Source of the DNA: Oscillospiraceae bacterium
GTDB taxonomy: Bacteria; Bacillota; Clostridia; Oscillospirales; Ruminococcaceae
Reading direction: 5' to 3'
Length of the DNA: 45,786 nt
Assembly (NCBI GenBank): GCA_017505635.1
Contig: JAFVOU010000008.1
Coordinates: 1 to 45,786, forward strand
The notes under the pieces are model-generated. The model had not been told where the DNA came from, searched no databases, and was given only the letters and a program-made list of their open reading frames with translations. The stretch's first letter is position 1. Every line of letters starts with the position of its first letter. A program made the position numbers and the translations under genes. Of this stretch, positions 8,252 to 16,452 are shown in pieces.

Positions 8252-8420
8252 AATAATGCGGCCGCGTCAAAGGTCGTCTGCGATAGCAGACGGTCGTGAC
8301 CGAAGCGGTGGCAGCCTTGGCGCCACGATGCGAGGTTAGCGAGCCGTGTACAACTTTGCATGGGTCCGCTGCGTGCATCAGCGGCAGTTTTGGTCACTTT
8401 TGCTGACAAAAGTGACATAC
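8252..8420. repeat. ~170-bp intergenic repeat, copy A
   Basis: A GC-rich block with nested palindromes (GTCTGC...GCAGAC near 8275-8292, GTCCGCTGC...GCAGCGG, and GTCACTTTTGC...CAAAAGTGAC at 8393-8416). It aligns along its whole length with the reverse complement of 37088-37259. Shared landmarks in the same order are GCGTCAAAGGTCG, GCAGACGGTCGTGAC, GCTGCGTG and the CAAAAGT palindrome. It lies between the glutaredoxin-like gene and the glycosyltransferase gene and holds no credible gene. Confidence 0.85.
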
Positions 8421-8479
8421 GAAGTATAAAGCGATAAAGCGATAAAGCATGCAACGCTTTAAAATAAAAGAGGTTTGTT

Positions 8480-9415
8480 ATGAAAAAAATATCAGTTGTT
8501 GTTCCCTGCTACAACGAGCAGGAAGCATTGCCTATATTTTATGCCGAAACCACAAAGGAACTGGAAAAAATTCCAGATGTAACCTGGGAATTTGTCCTTG
8601 TGGATGACGGCTCAAAGGACGGCACCCTGCAGGTTATGCAGTCCCTTGCACAGCAGGACGAAAAGGTAAAATATCTCTCCTTCTCCCGCAACTTCGGCAA
8701 GGAAAGTGCAATGTATGCAGGGCTGGAAAACGCATCAGGCGACTATATAGTGCTTATGGACGCCGACCTGCAGGACCCGCCTTCGCTGCTGGGCAGAATG
8801 GTAAAGGAAATCGAAGAAAACGACTACGACTGCGTGGGTACACGCCGTGTTACCCGCAAGGGCGAACCGCCAATCCGTTCCTTCTTTGCCCGTATGTTCT
8901 ACCGTCTTATGGCAAAAATCTCCAAAACCGAAATTGTGGACGGTGCCCGCGACTTCCGCATGATGCGCCGCCAGATGGTGGATGCAGTTGTAAAAATGTG
9001 CGAATACAACCGCTTTTCCAAGGGCATTCTGTCCTGGGTGGGCTTTAAAACCCTGTGGCTGGAATACGAAAACGTGGAACGCGTTGCCGGCACAACCAAA
9101 TGGAATTTCTGGAAACTGTTCCTCTATTCCATCGACGGCATTGTGGCATTCTCCACAGCACCGCTGGTTATCAGCAGCATGCTGGGCATATGCATCTGCT
9201 TTGTTGCCTTCTGCCTTATGCTGTTCTATGCAGGCAAGGCGCTGATTTTCGGCGACCCTGTAAGCGGGTTCCCCACACTTATCAGCGTTATCCTTATGCT
9301 TGGCGGCCTGCAGCTGCTGTGCATCGGCATTGTGGGGCAGTACCTGTCCAAAACCTATCTGGAAACAAAACACCGCCCAATCTACATCACCCGCAAAACA
9401 AATATTGAAAAGTAA
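8480..9415 (+). CDS. Family 2 glycosyltransferase, DPM1/GtrB-like
   Basis: A 311-residue membrane-associated enzyme expected to move a sugar from a nucleotide donor to a polyprenyl phosphate on the inner face of the membrane. The GT-A domain is seen as VVPCYNEQEALP (residues 7-18), DDGSKDGT (41-48) and the metal-binding DADLQDPP (near 94-101). Two hydrophobic helices follow near 230-255 and 265-290, as in the GtrB/YkcC group. The product would feed an extracytoplasmic transferase such as the DUF2142-like protein nearby, a plausible but unproven pairing. The start has AAAGAGG. It could be cotranscribed with the asparaginase gene behind it, but a repeat lies between. Confidence 0.92.
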   Translation: MKKISVVVPCYNEQEALPIFYAETTKELEKIPDVTWEFVLVDDGSKDGTLQVMQSLAQQDEKVKYLSFSRNFGKESAMYAGLENASGDYIVLMDADLQDPPSLLGRMVKEIEENDYDCVGTRRVTRKGEPPIRSFFARMFYRLMAKISKTEIVDGARDFRMMRRQMVDAVVKMCEYNRFSKGILSWVGFKTLWLEYENVERVAGTTKWNFWKLFLYSIDGIVAFSTAPLVISSMLGICICFVAFCLMLFYAGKALIFGDPVSGFPTLISVILMLGGLQLLCIGIVGQYLSKTYLETKHRPIYITRKTNIEK

Positions 9416-9416
9416 A

Positions 9417-9531
9417 AAGGCTCCCTCTGATGAGGGAGATGTCAGCAAAGCTGACTGAGGGAGAGAAGGCTGATACCATACTACCCCTCCGTCACCTGCG
9501 GTGACACCTCCCCTGACAAGCGGAGACAAAA
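9417..9531. repeat. GATGAGGGAG-type palindromic repeat
   Basis: GGCTCCCTCTGATGAGGGAG is followed by further short inverted units (GTCAGC/GCTGAC and GTCACCTGCGGTGAC). A related unit, CCTCCCTTTGATGAGGGAGG, occurs at 10472-10531. Such repeats are common between genes of Ruminococcaceae genomes. It can fold into hairpins in the transcript between the glycosyltransferase and asparaginase genes. Confidence 0.7.
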
Positions 9532-9546
9532 ATAAGGTTGCTTTAA

Positions 9547-10404
9547 ATGATAAATTCTTTATTAATTACCACAGGCGGCACAATAAGCTGTGTTGCAACA
9601 GAAGACGGCCTCAGACCGGGGCTCAAAGGTGCCGACCTGCTTAAATATTCCAACTATTACTGCGATGTGCTGGATTTCAAACTGATAGACTCCAGCGTTA
9701 TGACCGACCCCGAACGTCAGGAAATTGCAAAGGTTATATGGGAAAACCGTGATAAATACGACAGCTTTGTTATCACCCACGGCACCGACAGCATGGCGTA
9801 TACCGCGGCTTATCTTGCCTGCGCACTGCAGAACTTTGACAAAACAGTGGTGCTTACAGGTTCACAGCTGCCTATTGTATATCCCGAAACCGATGCGGTG
9901 GACAATTTAAACCTTGCCCTCAAAACTGCCCTTACGGGGGAATACTACGGCATATGCATTGCAATCGGCGGCCGTCTGCTGCCTGCCGACAGCGTTACCA
10001 AGTTCGAAACAGAGGGCTTTGCCGCCTTTGACAATGTAAACAAGGAATATCTGCACCGCCCCATACCAAAGCCTGTGCTGCCTGCACAGTATCTGGAACC
10101 AAAAACCGATATGGTGGGGGTTATCTACATCACACCAAACCTCAGCCGCGGGGTTATACTCTCCTATGTGGCTATGGACGCTGTGCTGGTGCTGCTGCTT
10201 GGCGCAGGGGGCATGCCTGCCGTGTGTGAAGCCGCCCTTGAACGCCTGCAGGCAGCAGGTGTAAAGGTTTACATCAAAAGCCAGTGTATGTACGGCAAGG
10301 TGGAACAGATTTACGCCGCCCATTCGGGGGTTAAAAAGTTTATCCCTGTTACCAACGAAAGCATCGAGTATGCCATTTATAAAATAATGTTTGATTTAAA
10401 TTAG
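9547..10404 (+). CDS. Asparaginase (L-asparagine amidohydrolase)
   Basis: A 285-residue cytoplasmic enzyme that hydrolyses asparagine to aspartate and ammonia. The first catalytic threonine is in the motif TTGGTIS at residues 8-14 and the second in HGTDSMAYTA near residues 78-87, both canonical for the type I/II asparaginase superfamily. No signal peptide is present, so it is type I-like. It is shorter than the usual 320-340 residues, mostly in the C-terminal domain, so substrate range or oligomer form may differ. The ribosome site is weak (AAGG, 11 bases upstream). A terminator follows directly. Confidence 0.9.
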   Translation: MINSLLITTGGTISCVATEDGLRPGLKGADLLKYSNYYCDVLDFKLIDSSVMTDPERQEIAKVIWENRDKYDSFVITHGTDSMAYTAAYLACALQNFDKTVVLTGSQLPIVYPETDAVDNLNLALKTALTGEYYGICIAIGGRLLPADSVTKFETEGFAAFDNVNKEYLHRPIPKPVLPAQYLEPKTDMVGVIYITPNLSRGVILSYVAMDAVLVLLLGAGGMPAVCEAALERLQAAGVKVYIKSQCMYGKVEQIYAAHSGVKKFIPVTNESIEYAIYKIMFDLN

Positions 10405-10406
10405 AT

Positions 10407-10447
10407 AAAAAGCCGTTACGGTATATTATGCCGCAACGGCTTTTTGT
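10407..10447 (+). terminator. Terminator of the asparaginase gene
   Basis: AAAAAGCCGTT (10407-10417) pairs with AACGGCTTTTT (10435-10445), followed by TGTTTT. Confidence 0.92.
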
Positions 10448-10842
10448 TTTGTAAACGGAATAATAAAAAAGCCTCCCTTTGATGAGGGAGGTGATTTTGT
10501 TGAATAACAAAATCGGAGGGAGAGAGGAAAAGGAAATACCTACTGCTATGAGGGTGGATTGTTATTTTGTAACCACAATATATTGTTGTGGCGGCAACGG
10601 TTTTGTACAACAGGTCGCTAATGGCACAGCGGTAAACAAAAATCCATATGCATTCTGAATATTATGCATACTTTATGCATAAAAATAGATTGTTACCCTT
10701 TTGTAATTTTTGTATGAAACGTTTCCAACCCTTTCAACTGTGGTTTTGTTGATAACTTTTTGTGCAAAATGCAAAAAATATGGACAATTAAATCGCGAAT
10801 TTGTAGTAATTAACAATAAAATTCAAAATTTGTTAATAATTG
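10448..10842. other. Intergenic region with repeat and ATGCAT array
   Basis: No gene is seen. From 10472 to 10531 lies a GATGAGGGAG-type palindromic repeat. At 10648-10653, 10664-10669 and 10675-10680 there are three ATGCAT sites, the last two forming a near-palindrome (TTATGCAT-ACT-TTATGCATAA). The rest is very AT-rich, with several TTGTT/AACAA runs, and leads into the promoter at 10843. Confidence 0.6.
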
Positions 10843-10871
10843 TTGACAATATACATTTGTGGATATATAAT
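10843..10871 (+). promoter_or_regulatory. Consensus sigma-A promoter of the small membrane protein gene
   Basis: Exact TTGACA (10843-10848) and exact TATAAT (10866-10871) are separated by 17 bases, one of the best promoters in the window, 33 bases ahead of the start codon. Confidence 0.92.
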
Positions 10872-10903
10872 CTAGGTAACCTAAAGAAAGGAAGAAAAGA
10901 GTT

Positions 10904-11194
10904 ATGACAAACCTGTTTACAAACGGATTCTATTCAAATGACTATACCAATAACTCTGACTGGGCTGGTTATCAGGCTGGTACTTCCTTCTGTGCATATT
11001 TTGTTGAATTGGTGCATGCTGCATTTGGTGCTGTATGCACTTTTGTTTTGGCTCTTTTGGCAACAGCTATCCTTCGCGGCGCTCTTGGCGTCCTTATTAG
11101 CCTTGCAATAATTAACATCGGCCTTATCGGTTTGATTATTATTAAAGGCGACAACAGGATAGTTAAAGCAAAAGAGTTGTGTGCGGCAGCTTAA
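10904..11194 (+). CDS. Small two-helix membrane protein of unknown function
   Basis: Product of 96 residues. The first 25 are polar and Asn/Tyr-rich; two hydrophobic segments follow (about 34-56 and 60-78), ending in a short basic tail (KGDNRIVKAKEL). I recognise no family. The gene has an ideal promoter, an AAGGAAG ribosome site 11 bases before the ATG, and its own terminator, so it should be well expressed as a single-gene unit. The ATGCAT sites 170 bases upstream of the promoter may be regulatory. Two cysteines in the first helix region are the only obvious reactive residues. Confidence 0.8.
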   Translation: MTNLFTNGFYSNDYTNNSDWAGYQAGTSFCAYFVELVHAAFGAVCTFVLALLATAILRGALGVLISLAIINIGLIGLIIIKGDNRIVKAKELCAAA

Positions 11195-11221
11195 AAACCG
11201 CATAAATCAGCTGTAAAAAAC

Positions 11222-11257
11222 GGGCTGTACTCTTTTGACGGGTACAGCCCTTTATTT
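11222..11257 (+). terminator. Terminator of the small membrane protein gene
   Basis: GGGCTGTAC (11222-11230) pairs with GTACAGCCC (11242-11250) and is followed by TTTATTTA. Confidence 0.88.
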
Positions 11258-11370
11258 AGTATTAAACGGCACAGCCGTTAAAATAAAATCTGACTTTGAC
11301 CTGGCGGAATTTATCCGGAGCTTCCGAACAGGCATAAATACAGAAATATTTTATAAAAGAGGTATTGGTT

Positions 11371-12546
11371 ATGAAAAAATTAATGGCATTATTTTTGGCA
11401 GCAGCAATGATGCTCTCCATGACAGCATGCGGTTCCTCTGAACCTGCAGCTGAAGGCGGCAGCACAGAAACTGAAAAAGTTCTTTTCATCGGCGGTACAG
11501 GTCCACTTACAGGCGACTACGCAACATACGGCACATCTGTTAAACAGGGTGCAGAACTTGCAGCAGAAGAAATCAACGCTGACGGCGGCTTTGCAGACGG
11601 CTGGACAGTTAAAGTAAGAGTAGAAGACGACCAGGCAGACGGCGCACAGGCAGTTCAGGCTTACGCAACACTGTTTGACGACGGCATGGACGTAACACTT
11701 GGCGGCACAACATCCGGCGCATGTATCGCAATCACAGAAGAAGCAGTTAAAGACAATATGCTTCTCCTCACACCATCCGGTTCCCAGCTTGAATGTACAC
11801 AGTACGACAACTGCTTCCGCGTTTGCTTCGAAGACAGCGCACAGGGTCTCTATGCAGCTAACTTTATCAAAGACAATGCAGTAGCAGAAAAAGTTGCTAT
11901 CATCTACGATAAATCCAACGACTACTCCAACGGTCTCAGAAACTCCTTCGTTGCAACAGCAGCAGAAAACGGTCTTGAAATCGTAGCAGACGAAGCTTTC
12001 ACAAACCAGTCCAACACAGACTTCTCCGTACAGCTTCAGGCAGTTAAAGAATCCGGCGCAGACCTCCTCTTCCTCCCAATCTACGCACAGGAAGCAGCAT
12101 ACATCATCACACAGGCTGACAAAGCTGGTCTCGACGTAACATTCTTCGGTTGCGACGGTCTCGACGGTATCCTCGAAAAAATCGGTCAGGACAACCTTCC
12201 ACTTGCTGAAGGCGTTATGCTCCTCACACCATTCGCAGCAGACAGCGAAACAGAACCAACTAAATCCTTTACAGCAGCTTACAAAGCAAAATACGGCGCA
12301 ACACCTGACCAGTTTGCAGCAGACGCATACGACGCAGTTTACGCAATTATAGCAGCATTCGAAAAAGCAGGCGTTACACCTGAAGACGAAGGCTTCAACC
12401 AGGCAATGATTGACGCAATGCTGGAAATCGAAGTTGTTGGTACAACAGGTACAATGAGATGGGACGCTTCCGGCGAACCAGACAAAAACGCAACAGCTGT
12501 TGTTATCGTTGACGGCGTTTACGTTTCCTACGACAACGTTAAATAG
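11371..12546 (+). CDS. livJ: Branched-chain amino acid ABC transporter, substrate-binding lipoprotein
   Basis: A 391-residue type 1 periplasmic-binding-fold lipoprotein that captures leucine, isoleucine, valine or a related ligand outside the cell. A signal peptide with a lipobox ends in MTAC (Cys about residue 20), followed by a Ser/Glu/Gly-rich linker. The mature part has the family's opening GPLTGDYATYGTSVKQGAELAAEEIN. The ATG at 11371 follows AAAGAGG; an in-frame TTG lies 6 bases earlier. Codon use is strongly biased (nearly all Thr as ACA, Ala mostly GCA), pointing to high expression. A 10-bp hairpin in the gap before livH probably makes livJ more abundant than the membrane parts. Confidence 0.95.
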   Translation: MKKLMALFLAAAMMLSMTACGSSEPAAEGGSTETEKVLFIGGTGPLTGDYATYGTSVKQGAELAAEEINADGGFADGWTVKVRVEDDQADGAQAVQAYATLFDDGMDVTLGGTTSGACIAITEEAVKDNMLLLTPSGSQLECTQYDNCFRVCFEDSAQGLYAANFIKDNAVAEKVAIIYDKSNDYSNGLRNSFVATAAENGLEIVADEAFTNQSNTDFSVQLQAVKESGADLLFLPIYAQEAAYIITQADKAGLDVTFFGCDGLDGILEKIGQDNLPLAEGVMLLTPFAADSETEPTKSFTAAYKAKYGATPDQFAADAYDAVYAIIAAFEKAGVTPEDEGFNQAMIDAMLEIEVVGTTGTMRWDASGEPDKNATAVVIVDGVYVSYDNVK

Positions 12547-12576
12547 TTTTACTGCATAACTGCAAACAGGTATTTC

Positions 12577-12606
12577 TGTAGGGGTCGGCATTTCCGACGG
12601 CCTGCG
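12577..12606. repeat. GTAGGGG-core repeat fragment
   Basis: The string TGTAGGGGTCGGCATTTCCGAC matches the core of the TGTCATTC-ended palindromic repeats, without their outer ends. It lies just behind livJ. Confidence 0.5.
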
Positions 12607-12722
12607 GATACCACAACAATTATCCGGAATTTACACTTTTACACACAAGCAGACAAGCTTTAAAAATCACACTTACACTTTTACACACTTTTAAGTTGAA
12701 ATCAAAAAAATAAAACCGACAA

Positions 12723-12752
12723 ATCGGGCAGGAACACCTGCCCGATATTGTC
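12723..12752 (+). terminator. Intercistronic hairpin between livJ and livH
   Basis: ATCGGGCAGG (12723-12732) pairs perfectly with CCTGCCCGAT (12737-12746). The tail ATTGTCC is poor in T, so it may act as a partial terminator or as a 3' stabiliser of livJ mRNA. Confidence 0.6.
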
Positions 12753-12770
12753 CTAAAACGGAGCGTTATT

Positions 12771-13646
12771 ATGAGTTTTCTTTCAAACCTTATAAGCGGC
12801 TTAAGCCTGGGCAGTATCTACGCCCTGATAGCCCTTGGTTACACAATGGTATACGGCATAGCAAAGATGCTTAACTTTGCACACGGTGACGTTATTATGG
12901 TAGGTGCGTTCACCGTTATTGTCGCAGTAAACAGCATGGGTCTTCCTGCTGTACTGGGCATCGTTCTCAGCGTTCTGATATGTGTTGTAATGGGTGTGAC
13001 AATCGAAAGAATTGCATACAAACCACTTCGTTCTTCACCACCTCTTTCAGTGCTTATCACCGCTATCGGCGTATCCTACTTTTTGCAGTCTCTTGCACTT
13101 ATCATCTTTGGTTCCACACAGAAAAGCTTTCCAAAAGTATTCAATATGGAACCTGTTCACCTTGGCGAACTCACAATCAAAGGCGAAAGCATCGAAACTC
13201 TTGTTGTTACAACAGCTATCATGATTGGCCTTACATTGTTTATAAATAAAACAAAAATGGGCAAGGCTATGCGCGCTGTTTCCGAAGACCGCGCTGCAGC
13301 CGAACTTATGGGCATCAGCGTTAACAAAACAATCACTGTTACATTTGCAATCGGTTCTGCCCTTGCATCTGTTGCAGGTCTGTTCTTTGGTGCAACCTAT
13401 GGCTTTATCGGCCCTTACACAGGCAGTATGCCTGGTATCAAGGCTTTCGTTGCTGCTGTTTTCGGCGGCATCGGTTCCATCCCTGGCGCTATGCTTGGCG
13501 GCATTCTTCTTGGGGTTATCGAAAACCTTGCAAAAGCTTACATCTCAACAGAACTTTCCGACGCAATCGTTTTCGGTGTTCTTGTTCTTGTTCTCTGCCT
13601 TAAGCCAACAGGCCTCCTGGGCAAAAAAATCAACGAAAAGGTATAG
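12771..13646 (+). CDS. livH: Branched-chain amino acid ABC transporter permease LivH
   Basis: A 291-residue permease with about eight transmembrane helices, forming the channel with LivM. The opening LISGLSLGSIYALIALGYTMVYGIAKMLNFAHGD contains the LNFAHG signature of LivH, and the EAA-like contact segment near residue 165 (AMRAVSEDRAAAELMGI) binds the ATPases. The length is usual. It is the first gene of livHMGF; its start lies about 225 bases after livJ. livM follows 12 bases after its stop. Confidence 0.96.
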   Translation: MSFLSNLISGLSLGSIYALIALGYTMVYGIAKMLNFAHGDVIMVGAFTVIVAVNSMGLPAVLGIVLSVLICVVMGVTIERIAYKPLRSSPPLSVLITAIGVSYFLQSLALIIFGSTQKSFPKVFNMEPVHLGELTIKGESIETLVVTTAIMIGLTLFINKTKMGKAMRAVSEDRAAAELMGISVNKTITVTFAIGSALASVAGLFFGATYGFIGPYTGSMPGIKAFVAAVFGGIGSIPGAMLGGILLGVIENLAKAYISTELSDAIVFGVLVLVLCLKPTGLLGKKINEKV

Positions 13647-13658
13647 GAGGTGTCAGGT

Positions 13659-14675
13659 ATGAAAAAATCACAGAAAAAACTCAGAAAAAGCACTGTAAAC
13701 AACCTGATAAACTATGCTATCGTTGCAGCATTCTATCTTGTTGTTACAGTTATGATTCAGACAGGCAGCGCAACCCGACATATGAAAAGTATGCTGGTGC
13801 CAATCTGCGTTGCAGTTATCCTTGCAGTTTCCTTAAACCTTGTTATCGGTTTCCTTGGCGAACTTTCCCTCGGTCATGCAGCATTTATGTCCATAGGTGC
13901 CTACACCGGCGGTCTGCTTTCCAAGTTTATCGCAAACCAGTTCCCGCAGATTCCTGTAGCAGTGCGTTTCCCTGTATCTCTGCTTGCAGGCGGTATCCTC
14001 GGTGCAGTTTTTGGCGCACTGGTTTGTCTGGTTGTTCTGCGTCTTAAAGGCGACTATCTTGCAATCGTAACCCTTGCATTCGGCGAAATTCTCCGAAGCA
14101 TTGTTATCAACCTGGAATTTACAGGCGGTGCAGCAGGTCTTAAAGGTGTTCCGCAGGACGCAAGCTTTACATACGGCATCATTCTGGTTTTCATCACACT
14201 CTTTGTTATCCAGAACCTTGTAAAATCCAAACACGGCCGTGCAATCCAGGCATTGCGTGACAACACAATCGCTGCAACCAGCGTTGGTGTAAACGCAACA
14301 CGCTACAAACTTATCGTTTTCTCCCTTTCCGCTTTCTTTGCAGGCGTTGCAGGCGTACTTTACAGCCACAACTACTCCATCCTCACAGCAGGCACATTCG
14401 ACTACAACTACTCCATCGAAATTCTGGTTATGGTTGTTCTCGGCGGCATCGGTTCCATCCGCGGCAGCGTTATCGCAGGTGCACTTATTGTTATGCTTCC
14501 TGAAATGCTGCGTTCCCTGCAGGACTACCGCATGCTCATCTACGCAATAGTTCTTATCGTTATGATGATTTTCACATCCAACGATACAATCAAAATGTAT
14601 ATGGCAAAATACAACCCTGTTAACTTTGTAAAAAACAGTATGACAGCAAAAAAATCACAGAAGGAGGAAAACTAA
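13659..14675 (+). CDS. livM: Branched-chain amino acid ABC transporter permease LivM
   Basis: A 338-residue permease, partner of LivH. After a basic N-terminus, about nine hydrophobic helices follow. GELSLGHAAFMSIGAYTGG near residues 67-85 is the LivM counterpart of the LNFAHG motif, and the coupling segment AIQALRDNTIAATSVGVN near 192-210 is conserved. The ATG at 13659 is preferred over the GTG at 13650 because AGGAGG lies eight bases before it and overlaps the GTG. It runs into livG with a single intervening base. Confidence 0.95.
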   Translation: MKKSQKKLRKSTVNNLINYAIVAAFYLVVTVMIQTGSATRHMKSMLVPICVAVILAVSLNLVIGFLGELSLGHAAFMSIGAYTGGLLSKFIANQFPQIPVAVRFPVSLLAGGILGAVFGALVCLVVLRLKGDYLAIVTLAFGEILRSIVINLEFTGGAAGLKGVPQDASFTYGIILVFITLFVIQNLVKSKHGRAIQALRDNTIAATSVGVNATRYKLIVFSLSAFFAGVAGVLYSHNYSILTAGTFDYNYSIEILVMVVLGGIGSIRGSVIAGALIVMLPEMLRSLQDYRMLIYAIVLIVMMIFTSNDTIKMYMAKYNPVNFVKNSMTAKKSQKEEN

Positions 14676-14676
14676 T

Positions 14677-15525
14677 ATGGCAGTAAAACCATCAGAACGT
14701 ATTATGGTTCCCCTTCCAAGCCATTCCATCGTGCCTATCGAAGATATGCACAAGGCACCTGTGCTTCAGACACATCAGCTGGGCATCGACTTTGGCGGTC
14801 TTACAGCGGTTAACAACCTTAACCTTGCTATCGGTCCAACCGAAATCTGCGGTCTTATCGGCCCAAACGGCGCAGGCAAAACCACAGTTTTCAACCTTCT
14901 CACAAACGTTTATCAGCCAACACGCGGCACAATCCTGCTGGACGGCTACGACACAAAGGGCAAAAGCTGCGACCAGGTAAGCAAAATGGGTATTGCTCGT
15001 ACCTTCCAGAACATCCGTCTCTTCGGCAAAATGACCGTTATGGACAATGTTAAAATCGGTATGCACAACCAGCTTCACACAAGTCTTCTGTCTTCGGTAA
15101 CCCACGGTTTCGGCTACAAACAGGCCGAAAAAAAGGCATACGACAAGGCAAAGGAACTGCTGGACTTCTTTGGCATGGCAGATTTGCGCCACCATCAGGC
15201 AGGCAGCCTGCCTTACGGTGCACAGCGCCGTCTTGAAATTGTGCGCGCACTGGCAACAAACCCAAAAATTCTCCTTCTGGACGAACCTGCCGCAGGTATG
15301 AACCCTTCCGAAACAGCAGAACTTATGGAAAACATCCGTCGCATCCGTGACGAATTCCAGATTGCAGTTATGCTTATCGAACACGATATGAATCTTGTTA
15401 TGGGCATCTGCGAAGGTATCTGTGTTCTCAACTACGGCGAAATCATCGCAAAAGGCACACCTGACGAAATCAAAGCTAACCCTAAGGTTATCGAAGCTTA
15501 TCTTGGTAAAAAGGCGGACAAATAA
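14677..15525 (+). CDS. livG: Branched-chain amino acid ABC transporter ATPase LivG
   Basis: A 282-residue cytoplasmic ATPase that powers import together with LivF. Walker A GPNGAGKTT is near residues 62-70, the signature is LPYGAQRRLEI (a variant of LSGGQ, usual for LivG) near 176-186, and Walker B is ILLLDEPAAGMN near 197-208, followed by the IEHDM switch histidine. It carries about 28 extra residues at the N-terminus compared with a typical LivG; the ribosome site GGAGG before ATG 14677 supports this start. The stop codon abuts the livF ATG. Confidence 0.96.
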   Translation: MAVKPSERIMVPLPSHSIVPIEDMHKAPVLQTHQLGIDFGGLTAVNNLNLAIGPTEICGLIGPNGAGKTTVFNLLTNVYQPTRGTILLDGYDTKGKSCDQVSKMGIARTFQNIRLFGKMTVMDNVKIGMHNQLHTSLLSSVTHGFGYKQAEKKAYDKAKELLDFFGMADLRHHQAGSLPYGAQRRLEIVRALATNPKILLLDEPAAGMNPSETAELMENIRRIRDEFQIAVMLIEHDMNLVMGICEGICVLNYGEIIAKGTPDEIKANPKVIEAYLGKKADK

Positions 15526-16227
15526 ATGTTAAAAGTTGAAAATATAAATGTTTATTACGGACAGATTCACGCCATCAAAGACGTTTCCTTTGAAGTGCAC
15601 GAAGGCGAAATTGTTTCCCTTATCGGTGCAAACGGCGCAGGCAAGTCCACAATTCTCAAAACAATCTCCGGCCTTTTGCGCTCCAAAACCGGCCACATCA
15701 CCTTTAAAGGCGAAGATATCAGCAAAACCGAAGCTTACAAGCTTGTTCCAAAAGGTCTTGCACATGTGCCGGAAGGACGCCGCATCTTTCTGCAGATGAC
15801 CGTTAAGGAAAATCTGGAGATGGGCGCTTATACAAAAGGCGAAAATATGGCAGAGGATATCGAAAGTGTTTACAACCACTTCCCCCGTCTGCGTGAAAGA
15901 CAAAACCAGATTGCAGGCACACTTTCCGGCGGCGAACAGCAGATGCTGGCTATGGGCCGTGCTATGATGAGCCACCCGGACCTGCTTATTCTGGACGAAC
16001 CATCAATGGGTCTTGCGCCTATTCTTGTTCAGGGCATCTTTGACATCATCAAAGAATTCCACAAGATGGGCACAACAATCCTGCTGGTTGAACAGAATGC
16101 CGAAATGGCACTGTCCATTGCAGACCGTGCCTACGTTCTGGAAAGCGGCCGCGTAGTTCTCACCGGCACAGGCGAAGAACTCAAAGCCAGCGACCAGATT
16201 AAAAAGGCATACCTTGGCGGTAACTAA
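15526..16227 (+). CDS. livF: Branched-chain amino acid ABC transporter ATPase LivF
   Basis: A 233-residue ATPase, second nucleotide-binding subunit of the importer. Walker A GANGAGKST is near residues 34-42, the signature LSGGEQQML near 133-141, Walker B LLILDEPSMGLA near 152-163, and the switch histidine is replaced by Gln in VEQNAEMA, which is normal in LivF. Its ATG directly follows the livG stop, so translation is probably coupled. A strong terminator closes the operon. Confidence 0.96.
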   Translation: MLKVENINVYYGQIHAIKDVSFEVHEGEIVSLIGANGAGKSTILKTISGLLRSKTGHITFKGEDISKTEAYKLVPKGLAHVPEGRRIFLQMTVKENLEMGAYTKGENMAEDIESVYNHFPRLRERQNQIAGTLSGGEQQMLAMGRAMMSHPDLLILDEPSMGLAPILVQGIFDIIKEFHKMGTTILLVEQNAEMALSIADRAYVLESGRVVLTGTGEELKASDQIKKAYLGGN

Positions 16228-16254
16228 TACCCCTTAAAAGTGTAAAATATATAA

Positions 16255-16302
16255 AGCAAACCACCGGCTGCTATCTCCGTGACAGCCGGTGGTTTGCTGT
16301 TT
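16255..16302 (+). terminator. Terminator of the liv operon
   Basis: A perfect 16-bp stem, AGCAAACCACCGGCTG (16255-16270) with its complement at 16283-16298, followed by GTTT. The tail is short but the stem is very strong. Confidence 0.85.
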
Positions 16303-16323
16303 AAATGACTGTTGTCAACTGTC

Positions 16324-16426
16324 TGTCATGCTGAACGTAAGTGAAGCATCTCGCGGTACGATTGAAATAATGGTCAACCGACAGTTTGTACAAACAGAGG
16401 GATTTTTCGCTTTGCTCAGAATGACA
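16324..16426. repeat. TGTCATTC-ended palindromic repeat, copy 2
   Basis: The unit begins TGTCATGCTGAACG and ends GCTCAGAATGACA, imperfect inverted ends. The inside (ATCTCGCGGTACG, GAGGGATTTTTCGC) differs from the other copies. It lies between the liv terminator and the LysR gene. Confidence 0.65.
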
Positions 16427-16452
16427 AAAATATGTCGCGAGGTTTTTTATAA

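Noticed and set aside
8209..8454. An 81-codon minus-strand frame over the ~170-bp repeat
   Set aside because: The frame is not kept in the other copy of the repeat, and there is no ribosome site.
11389..12591. A 400-codon minus-strand frame opposite livJ
   Set aside because: It is rich in Cys, Val and Phe, the mirror image of livJ's codon bias (GCA, ACA, GAA). It has no ribosome site and no family resemblance.
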